From contig BROI01000003.1 of NCBI GenBank assembly GCA_027923505.1, forward strand, positions 992,001-1,056,000: a stretch of DNA of 64,000 nt. The letters run 5' to 3'. Positions 40,097 through 51,939 of this stretch are shown piece after piece (within the stretch, counting starts at the first letter, position 1; every line of letters starts with the position of its first letter). Under the pieces are notes generated by a model. That model was not told the DNA's origin, did no database searches, and was given only the letters and a program-made list of their open reading frames with translations. Position numbers and translations under genes: made by a program. The stretch comes from Mayamaea pseudoterrestris (Eukaryota; Bacillariophyta; Bacillariophyceae; Sellaphorales; Sellaphoraceae).

Positions 40097-43000
40097 CTCC
40101 CCTCGGGTACGCTGCTCGTCGTAGCCGCATTCTTGTCCTTCACAATTGCATACGATGTATCGCCTCGCCAAAATAAGACTGGCTTGAGCAATGGCATCGC
40201 ATCACAGTACGACAGGTACTTGGTAAGTACGTCCGCAATGTTCTCCTTTCCGTCAATCTTCACAAACTTGATAATCCCCGCAGCAACTGCCCAACGAACA
40301 CGATGGTACGCCAACGCATTGTGTCGCTTGGACAACGTCGAACTCGAGATTGTAGATTGCGTAATCACTGCTTGGTTGTCTCCGTACATCCAGGCAGACG
40401 TCTCCAATGGTACACCCATAGCCATGAGCGACGCACGTAGAGAAATGCTGATATCTGTTCCACTCTTTGCTACGCCGAATTTGGATCCGAAGGTCGCAGT
40501 TTCGACTGTAGCCTGGAGTTTGCAATGCCAGTCGACAGGCGTCTGGTTGACAAATGACAAAACTCCTTCCAATAACTTGCCCGTCACCATGCAATGCATG
40601 AGACACGCATCCTCGAAAGTTGATGTTCGCACAGTCACACCCTTTGGCGGTGGGTAGACGTCCAACATCTCATCAACTCCGTCCTTCCCGTAAACGCTGT
40701 GCTCCCAATCTTGTTCCTCCATGGTACCGAAGTGCTCCTCATTGGCTGGCCACTTCGTATGGAAACGGATTGCTGCGTCCGGTAACTCTCGTAAATATCC
40801 ACTGACTCGCTTCACCTGCTGCAGGTGTCGGAATCATGACAGACTCACAACTGCTACGGCAATGTCAAATCATCCCAAAGTAATCGCCCACTGAAGCGCT
40901 CCAACTAGAGACTGGTAAATCTTCTTCTCTCGGCCGTTCAGTAGTTCACTTTGGTCAAGTTTGGGATGGTCGTCTTTGTCGATTGGTGATGAATACTTAT
41001 TCAGTGGACCTTCAAACAAACGCTCGTACTGCGCCAAGAGTTTCGCAACGTAGGTCTTGGCCGACCAGTAAAGAGTTCCATCAGGATCGCGTCAAAAGTC
41101 ACCGCCGAGATGATACTCGGGATGTCCAACACCCTTGAGCTTAAACTTGTACTTCTCCTCTAGCATCTTGAAGAACGCTGCTGGATCGTCTGAAAATTCA
41201 ACAGATCGTCGACCCATACACAGAGGTAGTTGTAGCTGTCACCGGCGTCCTTGATCCACAAATCGGAATTGCAATAGGATGGCTTCCACCCTTCCGCAAG
41301 TAGGGTGTCGGCTAGGCATTCATGAAATCATGCTCCGCTCGTTCGCAATCCATACAAAGCCTTGATTGGCAGGATCTTGCTCCCCGTCGGTCATATTGTC
41401 ATCTTCCGGGTATTCCACCTTCTCCACTGAAGGGTTATCATCTTTGTCAGGAATGAAAGAATCATCGTCTCTGCTGTCAGCTTAGGTAATCTTCTTGATC
41501 ATTTCTGGCATAAGGATCTCGCCATTTAGACCAGGTACGGTATAGAGACGCGGCTCCCCTTCTTTCATGACTGGGGAAGCAGGTGCCAGTACGCGAAGGT
41601 TCAAAAATTTTGGGTCGTTTTGGGGTAAGCAAACCGATTGCTTCATGATCTCGTGTGTCTCGCAATCGCAGATGAAGTATGTCAGGTCATCTCCGCACGT
41701 CGTGTTGGGACCAAGCCAGTATGCCGCGCGTTGGCGGGTACCCGGGGCCTCGACATCCTTGACAAAGTAGTTGACAATTTCAAATTAACAAAAATGCAAA
41801 TACTTCGACACGTCGGGGACTTGCCCAGTGATAAACTCGATGGGAGACTTGCCGTCCAAGGCTGGATGCGACAAATGATGGTACATCTCAGTCTGAAAGA
41901 GTAAAGTGCATAGCCAGAAGCATGCCGGAGTGCCCGTTCGGTCCATAAGTCGTTCATGACTTTCCTTCACGTGCCCGATGATGCGCTCAGCTGGATTTTG
42001 ATTCTGATAGTACAGCTCCGATGTATGACGACGGCGAATCATGAACTCGCGCATTACTTCGTCAAACTTGGCACTCATCGCTTCTTTCGCATTATCCGAG
42101 AAGACTTCCAATGGAGCTCCAAACTCGCGGATGAAATCATGGATTTGTTTCGGTACGTCACCTTTCATCCGCATGGGATACACGACAATGATCTGACTGC
42201 GGCAACCATAGAATAGCTGCATGACTGTGCACCCTGCATGTCCATCGATATGATCATCCATGGCCGGTTCATTGAAGAACATGAAGTCATGGGCCCTCTT
42301 CGGGTTGCCGCTGGTGGTCATCTAGTGCATTGGGGGGGTATCGGCGCTGCGTGCATGTTCTCCCGGCTTGTCGGCGTCGTCGCGGCATGTTGATCAGGTG
42401 GTCGCAGTATCGTCGACTTGCGGGTTTCTTTGGCAGGATAGACTTGTAGGGCTGATAGACAAGATCCGCATTGTACTTCTGTACGACGGCACAAGTATTC
42501 AGCTCCTTCTCGGTGTAAACAGGTTGATTGTCGTGTCCGAGATTCGTATAAGCCACGTTGCTCTCACGATGGGTGCGATTCCGCGTACGCGACCGTGTCA
42601 CACGCGTGAAACCCTCTTCATTGTCACTGTCTTTGTCGTCTTCATTGCGTGACAACAAGTCCGGTACGTCATCGTTGTCATCCGCATCCGAACAGTCATA
42701 GTCGTTGTCCTCGGTCGGCTCAACGTCAAACTCATTTGGATCCCAAGGCCCATCGAAGGTCATCATGACGCGAGGTAAGGTGTGAAGCTCATGCGCCGAT
42801 ACTGGAAACATTGGCAAGGTTGCCATGCCACTTTCCATTCCGAGCATAAACTTGTATCCATCTGGCGTTTCGATTTGTAACTTGCCACCAAAGTTGTAAT
42901 GCTTGTCGTTGACGTGAAGTCCAAAGGCTTCCATCTGCATGCTCAAATGAATCGTCTTGCCGGTCCAGAATATGCGTAATTATGGAACTCGCCGACGACC

Positions 43001-44903
43001 CAACCCTTGGTGCTCTTAAGCTTGGCGACTGCTGTGACGGTAGACAGGTCTGAAAGTTTGAGACCACCGACTCCAGTGACTTCAATCTTGTGGAACTTGT
43101 CCTTGGTGAGGATGCGGCCATCCGCTCCCCATACTCTGCCACTCGCGCCGCGATTGACAGTCGACGCTGAATGCTTATCCAAATCAATGCTCACGACTTT
43201 GTACTTGCGACTCTGAGCGATATTTGCTCCCCGAGTCGTAGTCGTGGGCTGGTCTAGACCTAGGAAACTTTGCATTGCTGAGCCATGGCTGGTGTTGTTC
43301 ACACGCTCGGTCACCGCACTCGCCGTCATTGCTGCTGATGAAGTGGCTGCAACGTTCGCGTTGCGTTGTGTACTCGTCGTTTGCGTGGTGCCTGCCTGTG
43401 TTGCTGATGTCGAACCACCTGCAGCACTGGCCGCTCAACTCGTACCATGGTGTTCAAACACTTCATGTTGCTGATCGCGGGTAAGGAGTCGCCACGTGTT
43501 TGGTGAAATCATCGCATTCACATCACTCGGGACTTCAATCGTCTTTGTGTTGGCATAGCTGCGAACGTACGTACGAGTATCTCCCGACCGCGGCCGCCGC
43601 CGCCTCATCCCGTGCTCAAGCCGCCGCGACCACCGCCCCCCTGATTGGATTGCTGATTGTTGCTGCTACTTGGTGTAGACTGGGAATTGTTCACGCTTGC
43701 CTTCTTTGTCTTCTCCTTCTCTTTCTTGGTCTGCTCAGTTTGGTTCGCCTGGCGCTTCTCGGTCTCCTTGATGCCACGACGATTGTTGGATTGACATGCA
43801 AAGTCATTCAGGAGGTTCCAAAACTGGGTGTATGCCATTGGATTGCCGGTCTTGGACTCTTCCATCAGCGCCATGTTCACCGCCGCTGCCATATCCGCAT
43901 GGCGGAAAACTGCGCGCTCCAAAATCTGACGCTTCGTGCTCGCTGTAAGTAGCTCGGTTTCCTCTGCGTAGTCATTGTAGTTTTCTTCCTTGCTGGACCA
44001 CTGGATAAGCCAATTGACGAGAGACTTGGCGTAACCTGCGTCGAGGGTGACATTGCGCCATTTGTCCTCAGCCGAACGTAGATCCAACTTGCGCGCCATA
44101 CCATCCATAAATGTTGCTTCCAACTCTGCAATGCACGCTGAGGCGTTCGCGCTGTCGATGTGCTTACGGACAATGAGCTTGCTCTGCGGTGTCTTGCAGG
44201 TATACTCGAGCGCCGCTAAAAGCTTCGAACACTGATACTGATACTCGGCGAACTCGGGCTCGAGTGCAGCTGGTGCCTTGTACTCATCGTCCCAAAAGTA
44301 GCCAAGTCACTTGCTTCGCATGCGGTTCTTAAAGACCCGCCAGTACGAGCAAAACTTGCGATCGTTCTTGAGTTCTAGCATGGTCTTCAGATCCAACTTG
44401 ATGTCGTGTCGCTTCGTCGTGTTGTCGTTGCCTCTGATAACGCTGAAGTCTCCAAAACTGCGGTTGCCTGCGGTTGGTGACCCCGGTGCTACTGGTAGGT
44501 CTTGGCTCGTGATGTGGTCTTTCTCCAGGTCTTGCCATTGCGCAGTTGTCCGACGTTGCTTGTGAATCCAACTCATGAGCTTGCGCAATCGGCTTGTTCG
44601 TATCGTAGACCAATGGTACTTAATCTTAATGTTCGTCACGTCTTGTTCCGATAACTCGGCCATCGCCTCCGCAGTCGTGAGTTCTTTGTCTTCGAAGCAT
44701 GCTGCGGTAGGGTCAACTGGATCCCAAGTTCCGGTCGCTGCGAGCCACAGAATGTCGAAGACTTTACCAACGGCACACTTGTAGGTCGTTACATCAATCG
44801 TCGTCATGGTGGAGGTTGATCAGAGGAATTGGACTCGCTGCAGACGAATGTGTCACAATAGCTCCCTCGCTCGTTCTCACTCTAAAAGCACTGAAATGTT
44901 AAT

Positions 44904-45299
44904 CTAACACCATTGACGATTTCACAGTCAACGTCTTACCTCCAAAAAGCTCCAATACAGGGTCCTTGGCCACGGTCTGTACAGCTCTTAATGGAAATGG
45001 CTCTTCGAATAGTCTTGCGCTCGCCACTACATGAATACGACTGCACTCTCGTCACAAACTTGTAGTTCTATATTGTGAGCTTATCGCTACAACGCTACAT
45101 CGACCACTCGGAAGATCATCCGATCAATCCGTTTCTTTCAATCACATTACATCAGTCGTAATCAGTCGTTCCATTCATACAACGCATCCACACAACGGTT
45201 GCGCACTTTCTTCATTCACATGTCACATACGACAGCTGTGGACTCAACACAAGCTAATTAGGGTTCGGGCTCTTGACTTCGCCACTCTGCGACTTGTCA
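44904..45299 (-). repeat. 5' LTR of copia element B
   Basis: It matches the LTR at 39702 over its whole length with scattered differences. It keeps the same 49-bp pol-like end as every LTR of this lineage, which shows where the LTR really ends. Confidence 0.75.
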
Positions 45300-45482
45300 C
45301 CGTACAGCAGGCCACATAAAAGACCCAAGACACTGTATTCAGCCACATCACATCCAGGCGCCAAAGCAAGATGTATGCCTGGATAGGTGTCTCAAGGGAC
45401 AGCAATGATATTGGTGACAACTTGTCCTCAGTCCTCAGCCCGCAGATGCCGTGACATTCAAACTGATCCTCTCGGTTCAGGC

Positions 45483-46560
45483 TCGATGTAGCGGCGACGC
45501 AAGACTATCGAAGAGCCATTTCATTAAGAGCTGTACAGCGTGGCCAAGACTGTATTGGAGCTTAGATGTCTGGGTACTGTGAAACGTCAATGGTGTTAGA
45601 TTAACAGTTTCAGTGCTAGAGTAGAACCCGAGCGAGGGAGCTATAGTGACACATTCGTCTGCAGCGAGTCCAATTCCTCTGATCAACCTCCACGATGGCA
45701 ACGATTGATGTAACGACCTACAAGTGTGCCGTCGGAAAGTCTTCGACATTCTGTGGCTCGCAGGGCCGAACTTGGGATCCAAGTGACCCTACCGCAGCGT
45801 GCATCAGACAAAGAACTCACGACGCGGAGGCGAATACGAGTTGTCGGAACAAGACGTGAGGACATTAGAACCAGTACCATTGGTCGACGATACGAACAAT
45901 GCCCAGCTCGCGAGCAGATGCATGAGCATTCGACGACTGCGCAATGGCAAGAGCTTGGAGAAAGACCACATTACGAACTGAAGACCTCCCAGTAGCACCG
46001 GGGTCACCAACGGCAGGCAACCGCAGTTTGAGGACTTCAGCGTTATCGGAGGCAACGGCACCACACAAGCGGGAGCCGCGACATCAAACGCTACCATGCT
46101 AGAGCTCAAGAACATCGCAAGTTCTGCTCCTACTGGCGGGCCTTCAGACCGCAGTACGCTGGCTTTTGGGACAACAGTTGCCAACTGCCACTCGCAGCCT
46201 GCAGTATCAGTATCAGTGTTCGAAGCTCTAGCGGCGCTCGAGTATACCTGCAAGACACCGCAGAGCAAGCTCATCGTCCGTGGCTATCGACAGCGCGAAT
46301 GCCTCAGCGTGCATTGCAGAGTTGGAGGCGACATTCCTCGATGGGATGGCGCGCAAGTTGGATCACGTTCGCCGAGACAAATGGCGCTAATTTCACCCTC
46401 GACGCAGCGCCAAGTATCTCGTATTGGCCATCCAGTGGTCCAGCACAGGAAGAAAACTACAAGACTACGCCGGAAACCAGCTCTCAGAGCACAGCGTCAG
46501 ATTCTGGCGTCACGGTTTTCCAGCCAGCGGATGATTCAAACGGCGTGAACATGCGCTGAT
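45483..46560 (+). mobile_element. Copia fragment E, inverted: partial LTR plus gag
   Basis: A plus-strand fragment of the same lineage as B, i.e. in the opposite orientation. The end of an LTR (45483-45598, finishing GGTGTTA) is followed by a gag-like leader (starting near 45695, as in B) and gag sequence to about 46.5 kb. A further scrap resembling the protease region lies near 47.09-47.19 kb. It is heavily broken. Confidence 0.7.
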
Positions 46561-46599
46561 AAAGTCCAAAACACCAAGTGTTACATCCAGTTTTACTCC

Positions 46600-47680
46600 T
46601 GCGTGCACGTCAATCTGACATGTCGTGGCTCAAGGGACCGAGAACGTGAGGCGACCAATCTGGCGACCAGAAAACGACGAGGCAGCGCATTTCTAGCACA
46701 ACAATCAGCGCTGTAGTGTAACAAAGGACAACTTGTCACAGCAGCCGCAGATGCTTCGGGAATATTCATATCCAAGCAGCGATGATACACCCAATGACAC
46801 CAGAATCGTGCCAACTCATTATTCAGGCAAACAAATGGTATGCGTGTGTCTAGGGTCGGCAAGACCGAACTCACCATGCGATTCAACCCCACAGCAGGCA
46901 GTATACACCCATGACACCAGAATGGTGACAACATCATTACAGGCTGCGCCAAATGGTATGCAAGGTCTAGGGAGCAAGATATTAGTGACAACTTGTCACC
47001 AGTCTCAGCCATGCCGTGACATTCTACAAGCAGTGGCGATGTATATAACGGCGTTGGCGGAGTATGGGAGCGGGCGGCCACATCATTACCGAGGCAAGTT
47101 CCACAAGATTGAAGTCCTGGAGTCGGGGTCTCAAACTTCCGACCTGTCTACCGTCACAGCAGTCGCCAAGCTTAGAGCACCAAGGTTGGCGAGCCATACA
47201 CCATATGACACCAGGGTGCCAAGCGTATCATTCAGTGTGCCAGATGGAAGCCTTCCTGGATCGTGTCTCAAGGAAAAGCATTGGTGACAACTTGGTGACA
47301 CAGTTTCAGTTATCAGACGGATGCCGTACATTACGCTCGAGTGGCTATGGCTACCTGCCAATGACTACCAGAATGGTGCCAGCATCATTATTCACGCTTG
47401 CGCTACAAGCTGGTATGCATGGCTAGTGACTCGAGGGGACGCTGATGGGATCGAACGTTTGACTGTCGCAGCCGGCAGATGATGACCTATGCCTCTTGGC
47501 ATGACGATGTACAACCAAATGACACAGAATGGTGCGACAACATCATTATTCAGGCTGCGCTACAGTTGGAGGCTTCACGCGCGTGACCGATTGGCGTACG
47601 CGGATTTGCACCCATCGTCAGAGCACGTGACGTTGCGAGTCTCGGACGACATTCAACCTTACACAGCAGGCAATGTATAT
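46600..47680. repeat. Diverged repeat units and copia scrap
   Basis: Words of the 169-bp satellite (gacaacttgtcaccagtctcag, accagaatggtg, attattcaggc) recur in altered order and spacing, mixed with a copia piece near 47.1 kb. No gene is seen. Confidence 0.6.
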
Positions 47681-48500
47681 ACCCAAATGATACCAGAATG
47701 GTGCCAACATCATTATTCAGGCTGCGCTACAAGATGGTATGCCTGGCTAGTGTCTCAGGGGAATGCAATGATATTGGTGACAACTTGTCACCAGTCTCAG
47801 TCAGCAGATGCCGTGACATTCAAACGCCCCTACAGCAGGCCACTTATACACCCAAGTGACACCAGAATGGTGCCAACATCATTATTCAGGGCTGCGCTAC
47901 AAGATGGTATGCCTGGATAGTGTCTCAAGGGACAGCAATGATATTGGTGACAACTTGTCCCCAGTCTCAGCCCTCGGATGCCATGACATTCAAACGCCCC
48001 TACAGCAGGCTATGTAAACACCCAAATGACACCAAAATGGTGCCAACATCATTATTCAGGCTGCGCTACAAGATAGTATGCCTGGCCAGTGTCTCAGGGG
48101 ACGTCAATGATATTGGTGACAACTTGTCACCAGTCTCAGCCTTCAGATGCTGTGACATTCAAACGCCCCTACAGCAGGCCATGTATACACCCAAATGACA
48201 CCAGAATTGTGCCAACATCATTATTCAGGCTGCGCTACAAGAAGGTATGCCTGGCTTGTGTCTCAGGGTACGGCAATGATATTGGTGTCAACTTGTCACC
48301 AGTCTCAGCCTGCAGATGCCATGACATTCAAACACACCTACAGCAGGCCAAGTATATACCTAAATGACACCAGAATGGTGCCAACATCAATTTTCAGGCT
48401 GCGCTACAAGATGGTGGGCTTGGCTAGTGTCTCAGGGGATGGCAATGATATTGGTGACAACTTGTCACCAGTCTCAGCCCAAAGATGCCGTGACTTCGAC
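47680..48500 (+). repeat. 169-bp minisatellite, about five units
   Basis: The phrase caatgatattggtg starts at about 47766, 47935, 48104, 48273 and 48442, spaced by exactly 169 bp. Units differ by a few substitutions each. Because 169 is not a multiple of 3, the same unit is read in shifting frames, giving repeated frames with no protein meaning. Confidence 0.85.
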
Positions 48501-48591
48501 ACACGTAGAGCAAGGCGCGTCGGTGCCCAAACGACACCAGAATTTTGAACTCGTATTCCGGCCCTGCTTCGAAAGAAGGGGAGCCGCGTCT

Positions 48592-48986
48592 TAACACCGT
48601 TGACGATTTCGCAGTCAACGTCTTACCTCCAAAAAGCTCCGATACAGGGTCCTTGGCCACGGTCTGTACAGCTCTTGATGGAGATGGCTCGTCGAATAGT
48701 CTTGCGCTCGCCACTACACGAATACGACTGCACTCTCGTCGCAAACTAGTAGTTCTATATTGTGAGCTTATCGCTACATCGCTACATCGACCACTCGGAA
48801 GATCATCCGATCAATCCGTTTCTTTCAATCACATTACATCAGTCGTAACTGGTCGTTCCATTCATACAACGCATCCACACGACGGTTGCGCACTTTCTTC
48901 ATTCACATGTCACATACGACAGCTGCGGACTCGACACAAGCTAATTAGGGTTCGGGCTCTTGACTTCGCCGCTCTGCGACTTGTCA
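48592..48986 (-). repeat. LTR of duplicate C1
   Basis: 395 bp, bounded by taacacc and cttgtca, with the purine tract GAGGGGAG directly adjacent in the element's direction. It appears identical to the copy at 51545. Confidence 0.8.
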
Positions 48987-51544
48987 CTCCCCTCGGGTAC
49001 GCTGCTGGTCGTAGCCGCATTCTTGTCCTTCACAATCGCATACGATGTATCGCCGCGCCAAAACAATACTGGCTTGAGCAATGGCATCGCATCACAGTAC
49101 GGCAGGTACTTCGTCAGTACGTCCGCAATGTTCTCCTTTCCGTCAATCTTCACAAACTTGATAATCCCCGCAGCAACTGCCCAACGAACACGATGGTAGG
49201 CCAACGCATTGTGTCGCTTGGACAATGTCGAACTTGGGATTGTAGATTGCGTAATCACTGCTTGGTTGTCTCCGTACATCCAGGCAGACTTCTCCAATGG
49301 TACGCCCATAGCCATGAGCGACGCGCGTAGAGAAATGCTGATATCCGTTCCACTCTTTGCTACGCCGAATTCCGATCCGAAGGTCGCAGTCTCGACTGTA
49401 GCCTGGAGTTTGCAATGCCAGTCGACAGGCGTCTGGTTGACAAATGACAAAACTCCTTCCAATGACTTGCCTGTCACCATGCAATGCATGAGACACGCAT
49501 CCTCGAAAGTTGATGTTCGTACGGTCACACCCTTTGGCGGTGGGTAGACGTCCAACATCTCATCAACTCCGTCCTTCCCGTAAACGCTGCGCTCCCAATC
49601 TTGTTCCTCCATGGTGCCGAAGTGCTCCTCGTTGGCTGGCCACTTCGTACGGAAACGGATTGCTGCGTCCGGTAACTCTCGCAAATATCCACAGACTCGC
49701 TTCACCCGCTGCAGGTGTCCCTTGCGCGGCTCCACACGGAATCGCGACAGACTCACAACTGCAACGGCAATGTCAAATCGTCCCAAAGTAATCGCCCACT
49801 GAAGTGCTCCGACTAGAGACTGGTAAATCTTCTTCTCTTGGTCGTTCAGTAGCTCGCTTTGGTCAAGTTCTGGATGATCGTCTTTGTCGATTGGTGATGA
49901 ATACTTCTTCGGAGGACCTTCAAACAAACGCTCGTACTGCGCCAAGAGTTTCGCAACGTAGGTCTTGGCCGACCAGTAAAGGGTTCCGTCAGGGTCTCGT
50001 CCAAAGTCACCGCCGAGATGATACTCGGGATGTCCAACACCTTTGAGCTTAAACTTGTACTTCTCCTCTAGCATCTTGAAGAACGCTGCTGGATCGTCTG
50101 AAATATTCAACAGATCGTCGACCCATACACAGAGGTAGTCGTAGCTGTCGCCGGCGTCCTTGATCCACAGATCGGAATCGCAATAGGACGGCTTCCACCC
50201 TTCCGCAAGTAGGGCGTCGGCTAAGCGTTCGTGAAATCGTGCTCCGCTCGTTCGCAATCCGTACAAAGCCTTGACGATGACCAGGATGTGTCCTTCGCGC
50301 TCCCCGAACTCGGGGCCTCCAACGAAGTATACCTTCTCCTTGGTGAACGCTTCGAGATAAGCATTCCCAATGTCACCGACCATGCACTTCTTGCCGTTTG
50401 CTTCTCCAATGACGAGAGCTAGACGCATTGCCTTCAATGAGATAACACTGGAGTAGGCATCGTCGTTGTCTTTCGTCATGTGGCCGCCTGCAACGAGACG
50501 TGCCTTGTATCGCAAATCGTGCTTGACATCGTACACAAAATGGACTCGGATCTTTTGGTAACCAGTTGGTGGTGCTGTGGTGGAACTCGGACCGAGATCT
50601 TGAAACGTCTCGTACTCGTCCAGGTTCGCAAGCTCCACGCCTTCCGCATCCGTCCACTTCGTGTGCCCTGCAGCTTCTTGTAGACGACGCGCTTCCTTCC
50701 AGTCTCGGGGTACTTGGACTCCAAACTTGTAGCGCGGTCCGTTCTTCTGCTGCTCCATTCGGGCGATCGCCACCTTGCGCGCAACCTTCTTGGCGTTCCG
50801 GGCCCATCGATTCAACGATGTCCATCCGTCCTTGTCGAGAAGATTATGCTTTTGCGCGTAGGCTGCCACTGATACTTTGTCGCTTTCGATCATCGCGTTG
50901 AGAGGCTCCCAAGTCTTGGATCCATCGTCCCATTGTACAAGGACGTTCCACTTGGAGTGCTTCCAGTTCTTCGACTTGCTCGTCAGCGGACCCTGATGGT
51001 CTAGAATCTCCTTGAAGAACCATTTACGCTCAGGATTCGCCATGTCTTGGTTCACTTCGGCCTCGTAGAGATCGGAAACCTCGACATAGGACATGACTTC
51101 GTCCGCTTCGCCGTTACCAAGCTTCAGCATCATTTTAATGTTCTGATGGTTCTGGGCGTCGCGGTTGTTCAGCTTGCTCATGACGGTCGCTCGAACTTCT
51201 TGCCCGTCGTCCATCTTCATGAGAAACGACTTGCCGATAAGTTCATCGGGTGCATACTTCGGGAGTTTGCGCCACGGATTGATGTTCTTCTTCTTCGGCT
51301 TGTCGTCGTCGTCATCGGCAGGATCGTCATCGGCAGGATTAGGATCTTCCTCCCCGTCGGTCATATCGTCGTCTTCCGGGTATTCCACCGTCTCAACCAA
51401 AGGGGTATCGTCTTCGTCAGGAATGAAAGAATCATCGTCTCTGCTGTCGGCGTCGGTAATCTTCTTGATCATTTCCGGCATAAGGATCTCGCCACCTAGA
51501 CCAGGTACGGTATAGAGACGCTCCCTTCTTTCATGACTGGGGCT
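48592..51544 (-). mobile_element. Tandem duplicate C1 of copia LTR plus RT/RNase H end
   Basis: This 2953-bp unit consists of an LTR (48592-48986) and the 3' part of pol. It repeats, as far as the encoded protein and all overlapping frames show without any difference, the unit beginning at 51545. The RT and RNase H frame is open. At its upstream end it joins the next unit's LTR, so an open frame of 918 codons runs from inside that LTR (51697) into pol. The match argues for very recent tandem duplication or an assembly duplication. Confidence 0.85.
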
Positions 51545-51939
51545 TAACACCGTTGACGATTTCGCAGTCAACGTCTTACCTCCAAAAAGCTCCGATACAG
51601 GGTCCTTGGCCACGGTCTGTACAGCTCTTGATGGAGATGGCTCGTCGAATAGTCTTGCGCTCGCCACTACACGAATACGACTGCACTCTCGTCGCAAACT
51701 AGTAGTTCTATATTGTGAGCTTATCGCTACATCGCTACATCGACCACTCGGAAGATCATCCGATCAATCCGTTTCTTTCAATCACATTACATCAGTCGTA
51801 ACTGGTCGTTCCATTCATACAACGCATCCACACGACGGTTGCGCACTTTCTTCATTCACATGTCACATACGACAGCTGCGGACTCGACACAAGCTAATTA
51901 GGGTTCGGGCTCTTGACTTCGCCGCTCTGCGACTTGTCA
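51545..51939 (-). repeat. 3' LTR of copia element C2-D
   Basis: 395 bp, apparently identical to the LTR at 48592. The pol stop lies inside it. Confidence 0.8.

Larger units (their letters stand above)
39702..45299 (-). mobile_element. Ty1/copia fossil B with both LTRs
   Basis: A CoDi-like copia element on the minus strand: 5' LTR 44904-45299, gag region about 43.6-44.8 kb, protease/pre-integrase about 42.3-43.3 kb, integrase about 41.5-42.3 kb, RT and RNase H about 40.1-41.4 kb, 3' LTR 39702-40096. All parts are present in order, but the coding region is broken in roughly ten or more places, and part of the region between integrase and RT is missing compared with copy C. The two LTRs differ at a modest number of positions, so the insertion is not recent. 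Confidence 0.85.

Noticed and set aside
45300-45480. Start of another host gene
   Set aside because: The sequence is a diverged unit of the 169-bp repeat next to an LTR end, not a coding exon.
47680-48500. Possible CRISPR array or protein repeat
   Set aside because: Units are contiguous 169-bp repeats without spacers, and the period is not a multiple of three; this is eukaryotic minisatellite DNA.
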